Of a stretch of 64,000 nt of DNA, positions 1 through 8,900 are shown piece after piece. Source of the stretch: Pseudorhodoferax aquiterrae. GTDB lineage: Bacteria > Pseudomonadota > Gammaproteobacteria > Burkholderiales > Burkholderiaceae_C. Location of the stretch: positions 82,569 through 146,568 of the forward strand of contig NZ_BMYK01000014.1 of assembly GCF_014652235.1 (NCBI RefSeq). Direction: 5' to 3'. The position numbers and the translations under genes are program-made. The notes under the pieces were generated by a model. That model was not told the DNA's origin. It searched no databases and saw only the letters and a program-made list of their open reading frames with translations. The number at the start of each line of letters is the position of its first letter. The first letter of the stretch is position 1.

Positions 1-624
1 ACCTACACGCTGGTGCAGCTGGGACTGTTACGGCGCGACCCGCTGGGCAGCAGCGGCTACCGCCTGGGTGCGGGCACCGTGGCCATCGCCTACCCCATGC
101 TGGCCGGCCTGCGGCTGCGCGCGCTGGCGCGGCCGGGCATGCTGGCGCTGTCGCAGAAGATCGGCGGCGCGGTCTCGCTGGGCCTGCGCCACCAGGCCGG
201 CATGGTCTACGTGCAGACCGCCTGGCGCACCGACGGCCGGCTGCTGCCGCCCGACACCGGCGCCGTGATGCCCATGCTGGCCACGGCCATGGGCCGCGCC
301 TGGCTGTGCGGCGCGCGCCCGGCCGAACGCCGCGCCGTGCTCAACGAGATCGCCGTGCGCGACCCGGCCGCGGCGCGCCGGCATGCGGGCGTGGTGGAGC
401 GCGCCATGGCGCAGTTCGCGCGCCACGGCCACTGCAGCTCGCGCGATTTCCGGCCCGAGATCGAGGCCGTGGCCGTGCCCTTCACGCAGCCCGTGGACGC
501 GATCCGCTTCGTGCTGAACTGCGGCGTGCTGGCGCCGCAGCCGCTGCCCTCACGCACGGTGCTGGCACTGGGCAGCGCGCTGACCGAGCTGGTGCACGCG
601 CTCGAAGCCTCGCTCGCGGCTTAG
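1..624 (+). CDS. IclR-family transcriptional regulator, C-terminal part (5' end outside window)
   Basis: The frame is open from the first base and ends with TAG at 624, so the N-terminal winged helix is mostly outside the window. What is visible begins at the end of the DNA-binding domain (YTLVQLGLLRRDP, then SSGYRLGAGT) and continues through an IclR effector-binding domain: the stretch around SLGLRHQAGMVYV, the MPMLATAMGRAWL core, and the final VPFTQPVDAIRFVLNCG strand. IclR proteins bind small organic acids through this domain and usually control a neighbouring catabolic operon, which would lie to the left. The stop codon overlaps by two bases the stop of the convergent PEP-CTERM gene. Effector and target are unknown. 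Confidence 0.88.
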   Translation, partial: TYTLVQLGLLRRDPLGSSGYRLGAGTVAIAYPMLAGLRLRALARPGMLALSQKIGGAVSLGLRHQAGMVYVQTAWRTDGRLLPPDTGAVMPMLATAMGRAWLCGARPAERRAVLNEIAVRDPAAARRHAGVVERAMAQFARHGHCSSRDFRPEIEAVAVPFTQPVDAIRFVLNCGVLAPQPLPSRTVLALGSALTELVHALEASLAA

Positions 625-1412
625 GCGCGCGGCGCGCGGCGGCGCAGGCCGACCAGCCCGAGCAGGCCCGCGCCCAGCAAGGCGATCGAACCGGGTTCCG
701 GCACTTCGATCGCCCGGCTCGTGATCGCCAGGTTGAAGTTCACGGCCGTCGACATGAACTCCTGCGTGGTGAAGCCGATGCAGCCCGAACCCGCGCCGGC
801 AGCCGCGCAAACGGCGTCGTCCAGGGTGTTCAGCGCGGGTGCCGCGAAGAAGCTCACGAAGTACTCGAAGCCGTCGTAGACGAAGGCCTCGTTCAGCGAA
901 CCGGAGATCACGAAGATGTCGTCGCAGGCGACCGCGCTTTGCACCACGCAGGTGCCGGGCGTGTTGGGCGTCTCCGCGAAGTTGATGGTGTAGCTCGCCA
1001 GGTAGGAGGCGTAGGGCAGGCCCGAGCCGCTGGGACGCAGCTGCAGCTGCGCGTCGATCTGCGTGGTCAGCAGCGAGACGCTGTTGCGGCCGAGGTTGCC
1101 ATTGTTGACATGGGTGTAGGTGTTCGCGAGCTGCGAAGCGCCGTCGGTCACCAGCACGCCGCTGCTGGGCGTGGCCGAGATCTCCAGCGCACTGCGGTTC
1201 ACGCCCACGCTGCCGTTCGCCGCGCCCCAGCTGATCTGCAGGTTGGACGGAGCCACCGTGCCGTTGCTAGACGCGCGTCCGGACGAGAACGTGGTCGCGG
1301 CCGCGTTGAAGGCACTGTCGACCACGTAATCCCACTGCATCACCTGCGATGCGAATGCCGGCAGGGCTGAAAAGGCCGCTGCGGCAAGAAGACCTGATTT
1401 CACCAATTTCAT
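621..1412 (-). CDS. PEP-CTERM sorting domain protein, exported
   Basis: A 263-residue exported protein. I chose the start at 1412 because a GGAG ribosome site lies 6 bases upstream and the product then begins with a classic signal peptide (MKLVKSGLLAAAAFSALPAFA). The C-terminus is a textbook PEP-CTERM tripartite tail: VPEPGS, a hydrophobic stretch, then an arginine cluster (LRRRAPRA). Such proteins are recognised by an exosortase (EpsH/XrtA family) and delivered to the cell surface or to exopolysaccharide. No exosortase gene is in this window. The body is Ser/Thr/Asn-rich and beta-strand-like, with no recognisable enzymatic motif. Four cysteines (GTCVVQSAVACDD and the CAAAGAGSGC region) may form disulfides. 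A second PEP-CTERM protein lies at 10.3 kb. Confidence 0.9.
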   Translation of the reverse strand: MKLVKSGLLAAAAFSALPAFASQVMQWDYVVDSAFNAAATTFSSGRASSNGTVAPSNLQISWGAANGSVGVNRSALEISATPSSGVLVTDGASQLANTYTHVNNGNLGRNSVSLLTTQIDAQLQLRPSGSGLPYASYLASYTINFAETPNTPGTCVVQSAVACDDIFVISGSLNEAFVYDGFEYFVSFFAAPALNTLDDAVCAAAGAGSGCIGFTTQEFMSTAVNFNLAITSRAIEVPEPGSIALLGAGLLGLVGLRRRAPRA

Positions 1413-1478
1413 TTTCTGCTCCGGGTTATCGAAATCATGGGGTGCCGATACCGTTTGAAACAAGGGCCGGCCAACCCG

Positions 1479-1691
1479 TTACGCGGAAATCGCTCGCGCG
1501 GCCTCGCTTTTGAGCCGGGTTTCCAGCCAATGCGAATGCGGTCCGTGCGCGGCCAGGGCCTGTGCCAGCCGCTCGCGCAAAAGCCACCGGTTCATTTGCG
1601 AACCTTCCATCCATTCGCAATCGAAACGACGCTGGCCGACGTGCAACGAATTGGCATCGCACGAGATTCTGATTTGCTGCACATGGTCCAT
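1479..1691 (-). CDS. Small hypothetical protein downstream of GDSL hydrolase
   Basis: A possible 70-residue gene behind the GDSL hydrolase on the same strand. The ATG at 1691 lies about 60 bases after that gene's stop, and an earlier in-frame ATG at 1790 would overlap it. Composition is plausible for a soluble basic protein (RRFDCEWMEG, then a helical stretch ending WLETRLKSEAARAISA), but I recognise no family. No strong ribosome site precedes either start. It may be a genuine small partner of the hydrolase or a chance reading frame. Confidence 0.35.
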   Translation of the reverse strand: MDHVQQIRISCDANSLHVGQRRFDCEWMEGSQMNRWLLRERLAQALAAHGPHSHWLETRLKSEAARAISA

Positions 1692-1749
1692 GGCGAAATC
1701 GTCCAGAATTTCAAGTCCAAACCCGGGAATCTCCGCGAGCCCGCGGTAT

Positions 1750-2748
1750 TCAATTCTGCTTTTGCAAAGCCCGGTACATGGCACTGCCAATCACGCCGTG
1801 CACCTGCGTGGTGGGATGCAGCACGTCCCAGAACAAAAATGGGGGCAAGAACGCCTGGAAATTCACGTCGACGCAGGTCGCGGGATTGCGGAACAGGCAA
1901 TCTGCCGCGCCGCTGCCGGGCGCCAGATATTCCAGCGCCGGCAAATCCGTCACCACCTGCCCGCTGCCGACCACCGTGGCCCCGAGCGCGAAGACGTCAA
2001 GCGACACGATGCGCGCGGCCGGCAGCTCGCGGGCCAGCCGGGCCAGGGTGCTTTGCAACAGCGCGTTGTGCGCCTGGCTCAGCTGCGTGAAGGCCGGGCC
2101 GGCATTCTGGACCTGGACGAACGGCGCAAGTCCCATGTCAGCCAGGTTGGGCACCAGGAACGCACGCGCGCCCATGCCATAGAGCTGCCGCACCGCCGTG
2201 ACCACATTGCTCACCACCGCCGAGGGGCTGCTCGTCAGACCCTGCAGATAGTCGTTCGATCCGCTCCAGACCACGTACAGCGCATTGGCCGGCGCCTTCT
2301 TGCCGGCCAGCAGCGTGTCGAACATCTGGACCTGGCCCAGCAAGCCAGGCACGGTGAAACCCAGGGGCGAGTGCGAACTGATTCCGGTGGTGGAGCCGCC
2401 GAACGCGAAACTGACACCGGATTTCTTCACGCGGCTGTCCAGAACCAAGGACGGGGTCAGTTCAGACCCGTTCTTGCGGTTCATCAAATCCCAGAGATAT
2501 TCGACAGCGACCGGCCCGTTGGTATAACGCCCCTGCCAATACGATGCATACGGCGAGCGCGATGGCGGCAATGCGGGCACCATTTGCTGCGCCGTCGTCG
2601 CGACCAGGGAATTTCCCGTGTCCGACAGGCTGTCGCCGAAGACATACAGCTCCTGGTAATTGGCGCGCCCGGCCCAGGAAATCTGGGTCACCCCGATTCC
2701 GATCACGACCAGCAGGCTGCGGCAAAGGTTTTTTACACGGAATTTCAT
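1750..2748 (-). CDS. SGNH/GDSL-family lipase/esterase, exported
   Basis: A 332-residue secreted hydrolase. The signal peptide is MKFRVKNLCRSLLVVIGIG...WA. Block I follows directly (YVFGDSLSDTGNS) and carries the nucleophilic serine. Block III is WSGSNDYLQG, with the oxyanion-hole Asn. Block V is WDVLHPTTQVHG, supplying Asp and His near the C-terminus. This order and length match GDSL esterases related to the passenger domains of EstA-like autotransporters, but no beta-barrel follows, so the protein is probably periplasmic or released. The substrate is likely an ester of a fatty acid or short acid; specificity cannot be read from sequence. An AAGGT ribosome site precedes the ATG. Confidence 0.9.
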   Translation of the reverse strand: MKFRVKNLCRSLLVVIGIGVTQISWAGRANYQELYVFGDSLSDTGNSLVATTAQQMVPALPPSRSPYASYWQGRYTNGPVAVEYLWDLMNRKNGSELTPSLVLDSRVKKSGVSFAFGGSTTGISSHSPLGFTVPGLLGQVQMFDTLLAGKKAPANALYVVWSGSNDYLQGLTSSPSAVVSNVVTAVRQLYGMGARAFLVPNLADMGLAPFVQVQNAGPAFTQLSQAHNALLQSTLARLARELPAARIVSLDVFALGATVVGSGQVVTDLPALEYLAPGSGAADCLFRNPATCVDVNFQAFLPPFLFWDVLHPTTQVHGVIGSAMYRALQKQN

Positions 2749-2985
2749 TGGTTACCTTTTCGGGGGGCGGCGCGACTATAAGCCGCCGGGCACCCCGCCG
2801 GCCTCGCCCCTGCGCTGCTTACAAAAAAAGAAGGATTTGTCTTACAAATTGAATTACCGGCCCTAGCCGCCCGCGCCACGTGGTTTTTCGATGCGCCAGG
2901 CACTGCCCCTCGCCAGCCGACGCTGGTACTAGGCATTCGCATTTCGTCGGCCGGGCCGGCCGGCGCGAATCGCGGCCGGTGGATT

Positions 2986-3648
2986 TCAGGTCCGCGCCGG
3001 GCCGTCCAGCCAGCGCAGCCGCTCGCGCGCGCCGCTCCACAGCATGAGCCGCACGTCCAGCGCGTCGGCCAGCGCCGGCGCCATGTGCGTGCCCAGCCAG
3101 CGCAGGCGCCGGCCCGCCACCTGCACGTAGCCCAGGCCGTAGCGCCGCCCCAGCGCCTGCCAGAGCGCGTGCGCGCCGGGCGACTGGCGCGCACCGCTGA
3201 CCAGGCAGATGCCGCTGTCCAGCGCCCAGGCGTAGACGGCCGAGGCGATGCCGCGGCGCTGGTAGGCCGGCAGGTAGCGCGAATGCGGCGAGCGCACATG
3301 CGGGTCCACGGCGCGGCCCACTTCCACGAGCCGGTTCAGCACCGTGGTGCCGGCCAGGCAGCCGGCCGCCATGTCCTCCACGTAGACGTAGTGCTCGCCA
3401 TCGGCCTGCCGGTGCCACAGCCGCAGCCCCGGCATGGGGCCGGGCAACAGCAGGCTGGTGGCTTGCAGCGTGCCGTCGGCCAGGCGCCCGTGCAGGCCTT
3501 GCAGTTCGCGCGCCAGGCCGTCCAGCGGCCGGTCCACGTCGATGCGCAGAAAGGTCCACGGCGCCAGGCAGCGGCCCAGCCGTCCGAGGGCGCCGGGCAG
3601 CGGCGCTGCGGCCATGGGCGCGGCCGGCCATGCCAGCGCGGCGCTCAT
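2986..3648 (-). CDS. GNAT-fold acyltransferase-like protein, coupled to USP gene
   Basis: A 220-residue protein whose ATG at 3648 overlaps the stop of the upstream USP gene by four bases (ATGA), so the two are probably co-translated. The central part resembles an acyl-CoA N-acyltransferase fold: a beta-rich first half (YVYVEDMAAGCLAGTTVLNRLVEVG) followed by SRYLPAYQRRGIASAVYAWAL, where QRRGIAS corresponds to the acyl-CoA-binding Q/RxxGxG/A motif, and then LVSGARQSPGAHALWQALG as the typical C-terminal helix. Substrate is unknown. The pairing with a universal stress protein suggests a role in stress physiology. The family call rests on motif pattern only. Confidence 0.6.
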   Translation of the reverse strand: MSAALAWPAAPMAAAPLPGALGRLGRCLAPWTFLRIDVDRPLDGLARELQGLHGRLADGTLQATSLLLPGPMPGLRLWHRQADGEHYVYVEDMAAGCLAGTTVLNRLVEVGRAVDPHVRSPHSRYLPAYQRRGIASAVYAWALDSGICLVSGARQSPGAHALWQALGRRYGLGYVQVAGRRLRWLGTHMAPALADALDVRLMLWSGARERLRWLDGPART

Positions 3649-4628
3649 GGCAGCGGCCTGGCGTCGGCAGGCTGCGGTGCGAGCACGGACGCACCGCCGG
3701 GCGGGGCGGGCCAGGCTGCGCCTTGCGCCGCGTCCAGGCGCGCGCGCGCCACCCGCGCGCCGGGCTCCGGCGTGGGCAGCCACAGCACGTCGCTGGCCAC
3801 GCGCGCGGCCAGCTGCCGCGCCAGTGCCGGCCGCAACAGGTCGGCCCAGCGGCTGCGCCGCGGCTTGCCCACGACCAGCAGCGAGGCTGCGCGGCTGTGC
3901 TGCGCATGCAGCAGCCGCGCGAGCGCCGGGCCCTGCAGCACCAGCGCCTGGCCCGCGGGCAACCCGGCCTGCACGAGCTGCTGGCCCAGGGCCAGCTCGG
4001 CGCGCCGCCGGGCGGTTTCCATCCACGACTGCACGGTGGCCAGCGGCAGGTCGGCCGCATGCAGATGGCGCTGGATCGTCGGGTCCAGCACATGGCAGGC
4101 CAGCACCGCGCCAGGCCGGCACAGCCAGCCGGCCGCGTGCAGCAAGGGCCCGGCGGCCTCGGCGTCCGGGCCCGTGGCCACCAGCGCGCAGCGGTGCGCC
4201 GTGCCGGCCGGGCGCCGCACCAGCAGGACCGGCACGCCCGCCTCGCGCAGCAAGCGCTCGGCCAGGTTGTCCTGCCACCACCCTGCCGCCCCCGCCGGAC
4301 CGGCCGACACCGGCACGACCACCAGGCTGGCCGTGCGCACCTGCTGGCGCAACAGCGCACCGCCCTCGCCTTCCAGATCGACCGCCACCGCCGGCCGGAT
4401 GCCGATGGCGGCGGCCATGCTGCCGGCCAGATCGGCCAGCGCCGCGCGCATGCGCACGGGCGGCGCACTGGGGCCGTGCCGCGAGGCGGGGTGGCTGTCG
4501 GGCAGCGCCATCGGCGCCACCAGGCTCAGCGTGGCGCCATGCGCCCAGGCCAGGCGCGCAGCGCGCCAGCCCGCCTGCACACCGGCGGCGGACGCGTCGA
4601 CAACGGCAAGGATCTGCCGCAACTGCAT
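3645..4628 (-). CDS. Universal stress protein, tandem UspA domains
   Basis: A 327-residue protein with two UspA-type halves. The first begins QILAVVDASAAGVQAGWRAA, the usual USP strand and helix. The second half ends with SLLVVGKPRRSRWADLLRPA and SDVLWLP, the place where ATP-binding Usp proteins carry GxxGxxxxxxxxxGS; here that motif is only partly kept, so nucleotide binding is uncertain. Double-domain USPs of this length are common in Burkholderiales and respond to starvation, oxygen limitation or oxidative stress. The start at 4628 is supported by AAGGAG five bases upstream. The gene leads an operon with the acyltransferase-like gene at 2986-3648. Confidence 0.85.
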   Translation of the reverse strand: MQLRQILAVVDASAAGVQAGWRAARLAWAHGATLSLVAPMALPDSHPASRHGPSAPPVRMRAALADLAGSMAAAIGIRPAVAVDLEGEGGALLRQQVRTASLVVVPVSAGPAGAAGWWQDNLAERLLREAGVPVLLVRRPAGTAHRCALVATGPDAEAAGPLLHAAGWLCRPGAVLACHVLDPTIQRHLHAADLPLATVQSWMETARRRAELALGQQLVQAGLPAGQALVLQGPALARLLHAQHSRAASLLVVGKPRRSRWADLLRPALARQLAARVASDVLWLPTPEPGARVARARLDAAQGAAWPAPPGGASVLAPQPADARPLP

Positions 4629-4948
4629 GGGAACTCCTTCATCGCACAGGGTGCGAACGCAACGACCACCCCCGGCGCGCGGACGCACCAGGGCCTTGGG
4701 GCGGTGGGGGCCCGGCGATCGGCAGCGAGGAAGGGGAAGTGCTTCTGGTGCGGACCGCCGGGCTCAGGAATGGCCGGCGGTTCGGCGCGGAGCGGCGCAC
4801 CGGGCCAGCACGCTGCGCGCGCGGCAGGGCCGGTCGGCTTGCGGGCGGGCGTGGTGGGAAGGCATGGGCGCGCAGTCTAGGCGGCCTGGGCGCTCGGTGC
4901 GGCCATGGCCCCACGGTCCTTGCCAGATTGGAAGGCCGCAGGCCGCGC
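4629..4948. other. Non-coding gap between usp and membrane-protein gene
   Basis: A GC-rich stretch of about 320 bases between the start of the usp gene and the stop of the next minus-strand gene. It should hold the usp promoter, but I see no clear -35/-10 pair, inverted repeat or small gene. Confidence 0.5.
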
Positions 4949-5974
4949 TCAGAGGCTCTCGCCGGGCACGCGCCAGCGACCGCCCAGCAGGCGCCGCACC
5001 GTCGCCAAGGCGAGCGTCTCGGCCGAGGGCGGCACCGGCTCGGGCGCCGTCCGCCCCACCCCAGCCGCCGCCACCGCCGCACCGATGGCTTGCAGCACCG
5101 CACGCATCTGCGCGTTGTCCTGCACCCAGCGGGTGAACCACGCCAGCCCCATGGCCGCGGCGAGCGCCGCGCCCAGCACCAGGCTGAGCGGGTCGTAGCC
5201 GCCCGTGCGCTGTTCCGCCGGCGTCGGCGCGGGCGGCACCACGGGTACGGCAGGGCGCGCCGCCAGCTCGAGCGCCGCCACGCGCTCGCGCAGCCGGGCC
5301 GCTTCGGCCTTGGCCTCCACCAGTTCCACCATGGCGGCCTTGAACTGCGGCGAGGCCTGCAGCTCGCGCAACTGCGCCTCGGTCAGCTGGGGCCCAGGTG
5401 CCAGCGCCAGGCCCAGCAACAGGCCCAGCACCAGCGCGAGCAATGCCGCCAGCCACGCCCAGCCGCGGGCCGGCGCCGCGCCGCCTGCGGCCGGCGTGGG
5501 CTGCCCGGACCGCAGCACCTGCACCAGCGCGGCAAGCGCCGCCAACACGCACAGCCCCGTGAGCACCCAGGCCAGCCACCCAGCGGACTGGAACTTCAGG
5601 CCGATGCCCTTGCCGAGGTTGATTTCCACCGAGGTCGGCAGGTTCGCGGGATCGACCGTGCACTTCTCGACCGGCGCCGGTGGCGGGCACACGGACGGTG
5701 GCGCCGTGGCGCTGGCCGTGGCGCTGGCCGGGGCGACCGGCACGGGCGCCGGACTGCAGTAGACGAAGTTCTGCAACTGCAGCGGCGTGGCCTTGGCCGC
5801 AGGCGCAGCCGGGGGCCGGGCGGCGGGGCGCGGCGGCGCGGCCTGGCAGGCGGGCGGCCCGGGCACGGGGCCGGCCGCATCGGCCACCGCGCCGACGGCG
5901 GCCAGCGCCGCTGTCCCCACACAGAGCAGTTGCAAGAACCGCCGCATCCTGTCGGAGCGAAGACACTGCACCAT
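4949..5974 (-). CDS. Hypothetical multi-pass membrane protein with proline-rich linker
   Basis: A 341-residue protein of unknown function. The ATG at 5974 is preceded by GGGAGGG, a strong ribosome site. An N-terminal hydrophobic segment (LLCVGTAALAAVGAVADAAG) looks like a signal peptide or anchor. It is followed by an Ala/Pro-rich linker with four cysteines (residues about 45-110), two membrane helices (LAWVLTGLCVLAALAALVQV and WLAALLALVLGLLLGLAL), a charged coiled-coil-like segment (QFKAAMVELVEAKAEAARL), and a last membrane helix (LVLGAALAAAMGLAWF). The layout suggests an inner-membrane protein with periplasmic and cytoplasmic loops. No catalytic motif is visible. Confidence 0.65.
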   Translation of the reverse strand: MVQCLRSDRMRRFLQLLCVGTAALAAVGAVADAAGPVPGPPACQAAPPRPAARPPAAPAAKATPLQLQNFVYCSPAPVPVAPASATASATAPPSVCPPPAPVEKCTVDPANLPTSVEINLGKGIGLKFQSAGWLAWVLTGLCVLAALAALVQVLRSGQPTPAAGGAAPARGWAWLAALLALVLGLLLGLALAPGPQLTEAQLRELQASPQFKAAMVELVEAKAEAARLRERVAALELAARPAVPVVPPAPTPAEQRTGGYDPLSLVLGAALAAAMGLAWFTRWVQDNAQMRAVLQAIGAAVAAAGVGRTAPEPVPPSAETLALATVRRLLGGRWRVPGESL

Positions 5975-6084
5975 GGTCCCTCCCGTGGCCGCCCGGCTGG
6001 GCTGCGCGCAGCGTACCGCAGCCGTGTGCCGGCTTCCTCCTCCAACCGATGGACGGATGGGGCGGACGCGGTGGCGCCGCGTTC

Positions 6085-7212
6085 TCAGCCTTCGCGCAGG
6101 AAGGCGATCAGGGCGTCGTTGAACTCGCGCGGGTGCGAGGTGTTGAGCCCGTGCGGTGCGCCGGGCACCGTCACCAGCTTGCTGTGCGGCACGGCGCGGT
6201 GCGTGCGCAGGCCCGAGCCTTCCACAGGCACGATGCCGTCGGCATCGCCGTGCAGCACCAGCGTGGGCACGGTGAGCTTGGCGAGGTCGTCGCGGAAGTC
6301 GGTGGTGCCGAAGGATTCCATGCAGGCCAGCGCAGCCTGCTGGTCGGACTGGCGGCACAGCGCCACCGCTTCGGCGCGCTGCTGCTCGCTGACCATGAGC
6401 CGCCCGCTGGCCGAGAAGAAGTCGCGCGTGAACTGCTCGAAGAAGGCATCGCGGTCCCGCTCCAGGCCCTGCTTCATCTCCTGGGCCTTCTCGGGCGTGA
6501 GCGGGCCCTCGGGGTTGCCCCGGCCCTGCATCATGAAGGGCGGCACGGCTGCGGCGAACACCACGCTGCGCAGGCGGGCCTGGCCATGGCGCGCGACATA
6601 GCGCGCCACCTCGCCGCCGCCCATGGAGAAGCCGACCAGCGTCACGCCCTGCTGCAGGCCGCATTCGTCCAGCACCTGGGCCAGGTCGTCGGCCAGCTGG
6701 TCGTAGCCATAGCCGCTGGCGGGCTTGGCCGAGCGGCCGAAGCCGCGCCGGTCGTAGGCCACGACGCGGTAGCCGGCAGCGGCCAGCAGCGGCACCTGGG
6801 CCTGCCAGGCCTGGGCGGACAGCGGCCAGCCGTGGATCAACACCACCGGGCGGCCATTGCCGCCGCTGTCCTCGATGTGCAGGCCCACGGGCCTGCCGGC
6901 CACGGCCTTGCCGGCCGCTGCGCCGCCCACCGCACCGGCGACGCCGCCAATGGCGCCGCCCACGACCACGCCCGCGGGGCCGCCCACGACCGCGCCGACG
7001 GCGGCACCCGCCGCGGCTCCGGCCAGCACGCCGCCGCCAGCGAGCGTGCTGCCGGCCTCGCGCGTGGCCTCGGCCGGGAGCTGCGGCAGCTGCGCACCGG
7101 GCCGCGGGTCTTGGGAAGGCACGCCGTAGCCCGGGCGGGCCTGGGCCGCGAGATCGGCGTCGGCCGCGTCGGGCGGGCTGGGTGGGGTGATCGGGGTCGG
7201 GGTTTCGGGCAT
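6085..7212 (-). CDS. Alpha/beta hydrolase with N-terminal glycine-zipper segment
   Basis: A 375-residue protein. The start at 7212 has AGGAG seven bases upstream. Residues about 57-102 form a Gly/Ala-rich repeated stretch (GAAVGAVVGGPAGVVVGGAI) typical of glycine-zipper membrane segments. The rest is an alpha/beta hydrolase of the non-haem haloperoxidase/esterase group: VVLIHGWPLS as oxyanion-hole loop, GFSMGGGEVARYV with nucleophile Ser196, HGDADGIVPVE for the acid, and PGAPHGLN with the catalytic His. Hydrolases of this group cleave esters or lactones. The zipper-hydrolase fusion is unusual and suggests membrane association. It is divergent from the GntP permease gene. Confidence 0.85.
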   Translation of the reverse strand: MPETPTPITPPSPPDAADADLAAQARPGYGVPSQDPRPGAQLPQLPAEATREAGSTLAGGGVLAGAAAGAAVGAVVGGPAGVVVGGAIGGVAGAVGGAAAGKAVAGRPVGLHIEDSGGNGRPVVLIHGWPLSAQAWQAQVPLLAAAGYRVVAYDRRGFGRSAKPASGYGYDQLADDLAQVLDECGLQQGVTLVGFSMGGGEVARYVARHGQARLRSVVFAAAVPPFMMQGRGNPEGPLTPEKAQEMKQGLERDRDAFFEQFTRDFFSASGRLMVSEQQRAEAVALCRQSDQQAALACMESFGTTDFRDDLAKLTVPTLVLHGDADGIVPVEGSGLRTHRAVPHSKLVTVPGAPHGLNTSHPREFNDALIAFLREG

Positions 7213-7487
7213 GGTGTTCTCCTGCTGTCTTGCCGGCGGGCCGGCAACAGGCGGCCCGTCCACCAGCGTTGTAGAAGCCTGACCATGCCCGCGGCGCCGG
7301 CTGGCACAGCATCAGGCCGTCAGACGTTGAGCCAGTGGCTGCGCGCCCGCGCGCCTTGTAGCTGCCAGCCGCCGCCGAGGCCAGCGTCGGCCAGTGCCTC
7401 GCCCGGCTCCTGCGATGCCCCTGGGCCACCAGCAGACACCTGCCCACTTGCTACAGTGCGCCGCTGTTGCACAAGGGAGCCCCAGGC

Positions 7488-8888
7488 ATGGCAGGTATGT
7501 TGGCGATCGTGGTGTCGTTGTTGTTGTTGATGTTCTTCGCGTACCGCGGGGTCACGGTGCTGCTGCTGGCACCGTTGATGGCCGCGCTGGCCGTGCTGCT
7601 GTCTGGCGATGCCGCGCTGCTGTTGCCGATTTACACCAGCACCTTCATGCCCGCGCTGGCCAACTACGCGATGGCCTTTCTGCCGATTTTCCTGCTGGGT
7701 GCGCTGTTCGGCCAGCTCATCGCCGACTCGGGCGCGGCCCACACGCTCTCCAGCTGGATCGTGCGCGTGGTCGGCCAGCGCCATGCGGTGGTCGTCGTGG
7801 TGGCGGCCTGCGCGCTGTTGACCTATGGCGGCGTTTCGCTGTTCGTCGTGGCCTTCGCGGTCTACCCCATCGCCAAGGATCTGTTCCGCACGGCGCAGAT
7901 TCCCAAGCGGCTGATCCCGGCGGCCATTGCGCTGGGTTCGTTCACCTTCACGATGACCGCCCTGCCCGGCACGCCGGCCATCATCAACGCCATCCCGGTC
8001 AAGTACTTCGGCACCAACGGCTTCGCCGCGCCAGGCCTGGGCCTGATCGCCGCCGCCATCATGCTGAGCGGCGGCCTGTGGTGGCTGCAGTCGCGCGTGG
8101 CGGCGGCGCGCCGGGCCGGCGAAGGCTATGGCGAGCATGAGGACGAGCAGGCCACCGCGCCCGCCGACGCGGCCATCAGCACGGCCGACATGCCGGTCTG
8201 GCAGGCCCTGCTGCCGCTGCTGCTGGTCGTGGGCATCAACGCGCTGTTCACCTACATCGTGTTCCCGGGCATGGACCTCGGATTCATGCGCGAGGCCTTC
8301 CCGAATCTGAACACCGCCACCAGCACCGGCCTGTGGTCGCTGATCGTGGCGCTGGCCGCCGCCTGCACGCTGCTCGTGCTGATGCGCCTGGGCCATTGGG
8401 CGGACCTCAAGACCAGCGTCAACAAGGGCGTGTTCGGCTTCATGCTGCCGCTGTTCAACACCGCATCGGAGGTGGGCTACGGCGCCGTGGTCGCCGGCCT
8501 GGCGGGCTTTGCCATCATCAAGCAGGCGGTGCTCAACGTCTCGCCCAACAACCCGCTGATCTCCGAGGCCATCGCCATGAACATCCTGGCCGGCATCACG
8601 GGCTCATCCTCGGGCGGCCTCAGCATCGCGCTGGAGGCGCTGGGCGCGGACTACCTGCGCATGGCGCAGGAGGCCGGCATCAGCGCCGAACTGCTGCACC
8701 GCGTGGCCGTGATGGCGGCCGGCGGCATGGACACGCTGCCGCACTGCGGGGCCATCATCACGCTGCTGGCGATCTGCAAGCTCACGCACCGGCAGTCGTA
8801 CCTGAACGTCGCGGCCGTGACGATGGTGTTCCCGCTGGCGGCGCTGGTGACGGTCATCACGCTGGGGACGCTGTTCGGCAGCTTCTGA
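7488..8888 (+). CDS. GntP-family permease (gluconate/hydroxy-acid:H+ symporter)
   Basis: A 466-residue inner-membrane transporter with 12 or more hydrophobic segments. I chose the ATG at 7488 because GGGAG stands eight bases upstream; an upstream TTG at 7467 lacks this. Family marks include GALFGQLIADSGAAHTLSSWI, the TALPGTPAIINAIP motif, VGYGAVVAGLAGFAIIK, and GITGSSSGGLSIALEALG with GGMDTLPHCGAIITLL near the end, all usual in GntP and 3-hydroxybutyrate permeases. The substrate is probably a sugar acid or short hydroxy acid. The gene ends 12 bases before the convergent fic gene. Two relics of a similar gene occur nearby (10191-10213 and 14101-14253). Confidence 0.9.
   Translation: MAGMLAIVVSLLLLMFFAYRGVTVLLLAPLMAALAVLLSGDAALLLPIYTSTFMPALANYAMAFLPIFLLGALFGQLIADSGAAHTLSSWIVRVVGQRHAVVVVVAACALLTYGGVSLFVVAFAVYPIAKDLFRTAQIPKRLIPAAIALGSFTFTMTALPGTPAIINAIPVKYFGTNGFAAPGLGLIAAAIMLSGGLWWLQSRVAAARRAGEGYGEHEDEQATAPADAAISTADMPVWQALLPLLLVVGINALFTYIVFPGMDLGFMREAFPNLNTATSTGLWSLIVALAAACTLLVLMRLGHWADLKTSVNKGVFGFMLPLFNTASEVGYGAVVAGLAGFAIIKQAVLNVSPNNPLISEAIAMNILAGITGSSSGGLSIALEALGADYLRMAQEAGISAELLHRVAVMAAGGMDTLPHCGAIITLLAICKLTHRQSYLNVAAVTMVFPLAALVTVITLGTLFGSF
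8860..8882 (+). repeat. Imperfect direct repeat flanking fic, copy 1
   Basis: These 23 bases at the 3' end of the permease gene match 10191-10213 at 22 of 23 positions. The two copies flank fic and its operator. Similarity continues loosely through the stop codon (CTGA followed by GGCC). Confidence 0.6.
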
Positions 8889-8900
8889 GGCCGCAGAGCC

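Noticed and set aside
3434..6601. Very long plus-strand open frame across several minus-strand genes
   Set aside because: Its translation is Arg/Ala/Pro-rich without family resemblance; it is the GC-driven shadow of the USP, membrane-protein and hydrolase genes.
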